The position numbers were made by a program, and so were the translations under genes. 6,895 nt of DNA, from the NCBI GenBank assembly GCA_905212215.1, contig CAJMDR010000112.1, positions 1-6,895 on the forward strand, in the 5' to 3' direction. This document shows positions 5,586 through 6,895 of the stretch, piece by piece. Numbering within the stretch: the stretch's first letter is position 1; each line of letters begins with the position of its first letter. The notes beneath the pieces are model-generated. The model was given only the letters and a program-made list of their open reading frames with translations. It searched no databases and was not told the origin of the DNA. Source of the DNA: an uncultured Porphyromonadaceae bacterium. GTDB lineage: Bacteria > Bacteroidota > Bacteroidia > Bacteroidales > Muribaculaceae.

Positions 5586-6530
5586 ATGCCACTGTTAGAA
5601 ACCAAGTTCCATTTTCCCGGCCAGACAGCCGAGTATCATGGCAAGGTGCGCGACGCCTATACCATCGGCGACCGTATCCTCATGGTAGCCACCGACCGTA
5701 TCTCGGCCTTCGATGTTGTTCTGCCCAAAGGAATACCCTGCAAAGGTCAGGTATTGAACCAGATAGCCGCTTATTTCCTCGACGCCACCGCCGACATCAT
5801 CCCCAACTGGAAGCTCGCCACTCCCGACCCTATGGCCACCATAGGTCTGCTGGCGAAACCGCTTAAGGTGGAGGTGATAGTGCGCGGATACCTCGCCGGA
5901 AGCGCCTGGAGAGAATATGCCAAGGGAGTACGCAGCATATGCGGCGTGACGCTTCCCGAAGGGCTCCGCGAGAACCAGAAACTGCCGGAGCCCGTCATTA
6001 CTCCCACCACAAAGGCCGACGAAGGGCACGACATGAACATCTCCGCCGAGGAGATAGTGGCCCAGGGAATAGTGGACGCCGAAATCTGGAAACAGGTGGA
6101 GAAGGCAGCCCTCGCGCTCTTCCGCCGTGGCACCGAAATGGCCGGGAAACGCGGCCTTATCCTCGTGGACACCAAATATGAGTTCGGTCTGGTCGACGGC
6201 AAGCTCATCCTCATCGACGAGATTCATACTCCGGACTCAAGCCGCTATTTCTACGCCGACGGCTATGCCGAGCGCTTCGCAAAGGGTGAGCCTCAGCGCC
6301 AGCTCAGCAAGGAGTTCGTGCGCCAATGGCTCATAGAACAGGGCTTTACCGGCAAGGAAGGCCAGCAGGTACCTTTCATGAGCGACGAATACTGCCGCAG
6401 CGTTTCCGACCGCTACATAGAGCTGTATGAGCATGTTACGGGGCTGAAGTTCGAGCCTGCCCCCATGCAGGACGACGCCGCCTCGCGCATCGACACCAAC
6501 TGCCGCCTCTGGCTGGAGCAGAACCCCTGA
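5586..6530 (+). CDS. purC: Phosphoribosylaminoimidazole-succinocarboxamide (SAICAR) synthase
   Basis: Joins CAIR and L-aspartate with ATP to form SAICAR, a late step of IMP synthesis in the cytosol. From the ATG at 5586 it has 314 residues, the long form of the family (short bacterial forms are about 240). The nucleotide-binding GKVRDAY lies at 19-25, ATDRISAFD at 35-43, and the two family signatures are both complete: LVDTKYEF (193-200) and [11 protein letters not shown] (209-219). The strand [12 protein letters not shown] (95-106) is also characteristic. I prefer the ATG at 5586 to an in-frame TTG at 5544, because the 14 extra residues would be encoded by intergenic repeat sequence and PurC proteins begin close to this ATG. 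It lies 66 bases after manC and 7 bases before ubiE. Confidence 0.96.
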   Translation: MPLLETKFHFPGQTAEYHGKVRDAYTIGDRILMVATDRISAFDVVLPKGIPCKGQVLNQIAAYFLDATADIIPNWKLATPDPMATIGLLAKPLKVEVIVRGYLAGSAWREYAKGVRSICGVTLPEGLRENQKLPEPVITPTTKADEGHDMNISAEEIVAQGIVDAEIWKQVEKAALALFRRGTEMAGKRGLILVDTKYEFGLVDGKLILIDEIHTPDSSRYFYADGYAERFAKGEPQRQLSKEFVRQWLIEQGFTGKEGQQVPFMSDEYCRSVSDRYIELYEHVTGLKFEPAPMQDDAASRIDTNCRLWLEQNP

Positions 6531-6537
6531 CCCGGCT

Positions 6538-6895
6538 GTGGCAAAACGTTCCGTTACTGAGATAAACCCTTACGCATCAGGCGAAAAGACGCCGCAGGTA
6601 GAGGCGATGTTCGACAACATCGCCTCCGCCTACGACCGCATGAACGCGCTGATGACCTTCGGCATGCACCTCCACTGGCGCAGCTATGCCCTGAAGGGGC
6701 TGAAGTCTGCCCTGGGTGACTGCGACGCTCCTCTGCTCGATGTGGCGACCGGTACCGGCGATGTGGCGATGCATCTGCGCCGCCTTTTCCCAAAAGCTCC
6801 CATTACAGGCATTGACCTCAGCGAGGGTATGATGGCGGTGGCGAGGAGAAAGGTTCAGGGCGCCGCCATGGAGGGTATTGAGTTAAGGCAGGCAG
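6538..6895 (+). CDS. ubiE: Demethylmenaquinone methyltransferase, 5' part (cut by window edge)
   Basis: SAM-dependent C-methyltransferase that converts demethylmenaquinone to menaquinone; in anaerobic Bacteroidales, which use menaquinone, the alternative name menG is apt. The 119 residues present include the family signature YDRMNALMTFGMHLHW (32-47; T replaces the usual S), SAM-binding motif I LLDVATGTGD (66-75) and IDLSEGMM (92-99). The start is taken as GTG at 6538: the first in-frame ATG would remove the conserved N-terminus (INPYASGEKTPQVEAMFDN). It begins 7 bases after the purC stop in another frame, so the two are very probably co-transcribed and perhaps translationally coupled. The remaining part, probably about 120-130 residues, lies outside the window. 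Confidence 0.93.
   Translation, partial: MAKRSVTEINPYASGEKTPQVEAMFDNIASAYDRMNALMTFGMHLHWRSYALKGLKSALGDCDAPLLDVATGTGDVAMHLRRLFPKAPITGIDLSEGMMAVARRKVQGAAMEGIELRQA

Noticed and set aside
5595..6227. Minus-strand open frames opposite purC
   Set aside because: Antisense shadows; purC carries both family signatures on the plus strand.
1..6895. CRISPR array, tRNA, insertion sequence or prophage
   Set aside because: No regularly spaced repeats, no tRNA-like cloverleaf, and no transposase, integrase or phage gene seen.

Overview
The window looks like chromosomal DNA from a member of the Bacteroidales (phylum Bacteroidota). Three things point there: three copies of the phylum's -7 promoter element (TAnnTTTG, each time TAACTTTG), the near absence of Shine-Dalgarno sequences, and a purC-ubiE gene pair of a kind I associate with Bacteroidales. 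The GC-rich coding regions would suit a Muribaculaceae-like lineage, but that is a guess from composition and protein wording, not a search result.

Left part (1-1740, minus strand): one gene for a single-pass membrane protein with a long extracytoplasmic part. It is broken by a one-base frameshift in a run of three Cs at 769-771. Repairing that base gives a 533-residue protein whose outer part resembles a von Willebrand A (vWA) fold. A good Bacteroidetes promoter lies 63 bases upstream of its start.

Middle part (1740-2570): about 890 bases with no convincing ordinary gene. It holds the most interesting signal in the window. A complete minus-strand transcription unit can be read: promoter at 2284-2315, a strongly folded stretch of about 395 bases, and a terminator-like hairpin with a T-run at 1881-1920. 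I call it a candidate structured non-coding RNA. A split small reading frame of about 80 codons overlaps it and is the main alternative explanation. I could not match it to RNase P RNA, tmRNA or SRP RNA.

Right part (2571-6895, plus strand): four closely spaced genes. They encode a Na+/phosphate cotransporter fused to a PhoU-like domain, mannose-1-phosphate guanylyltransferase (manC), SAICAR synthetase (purC), and the start of the menaquinone methyltransferase ubiE/menG, cut by the window edge. Gaps are 72, 66 and 7 bases, with no promoter or terminator that I can see between them, so one transcript from the promoter near 2514 is plausible. The products serve phosphate uptake, GDP-mannose supply, purine synthesis and menaquinone synthesis: housekeeping functions without a shared pathway.
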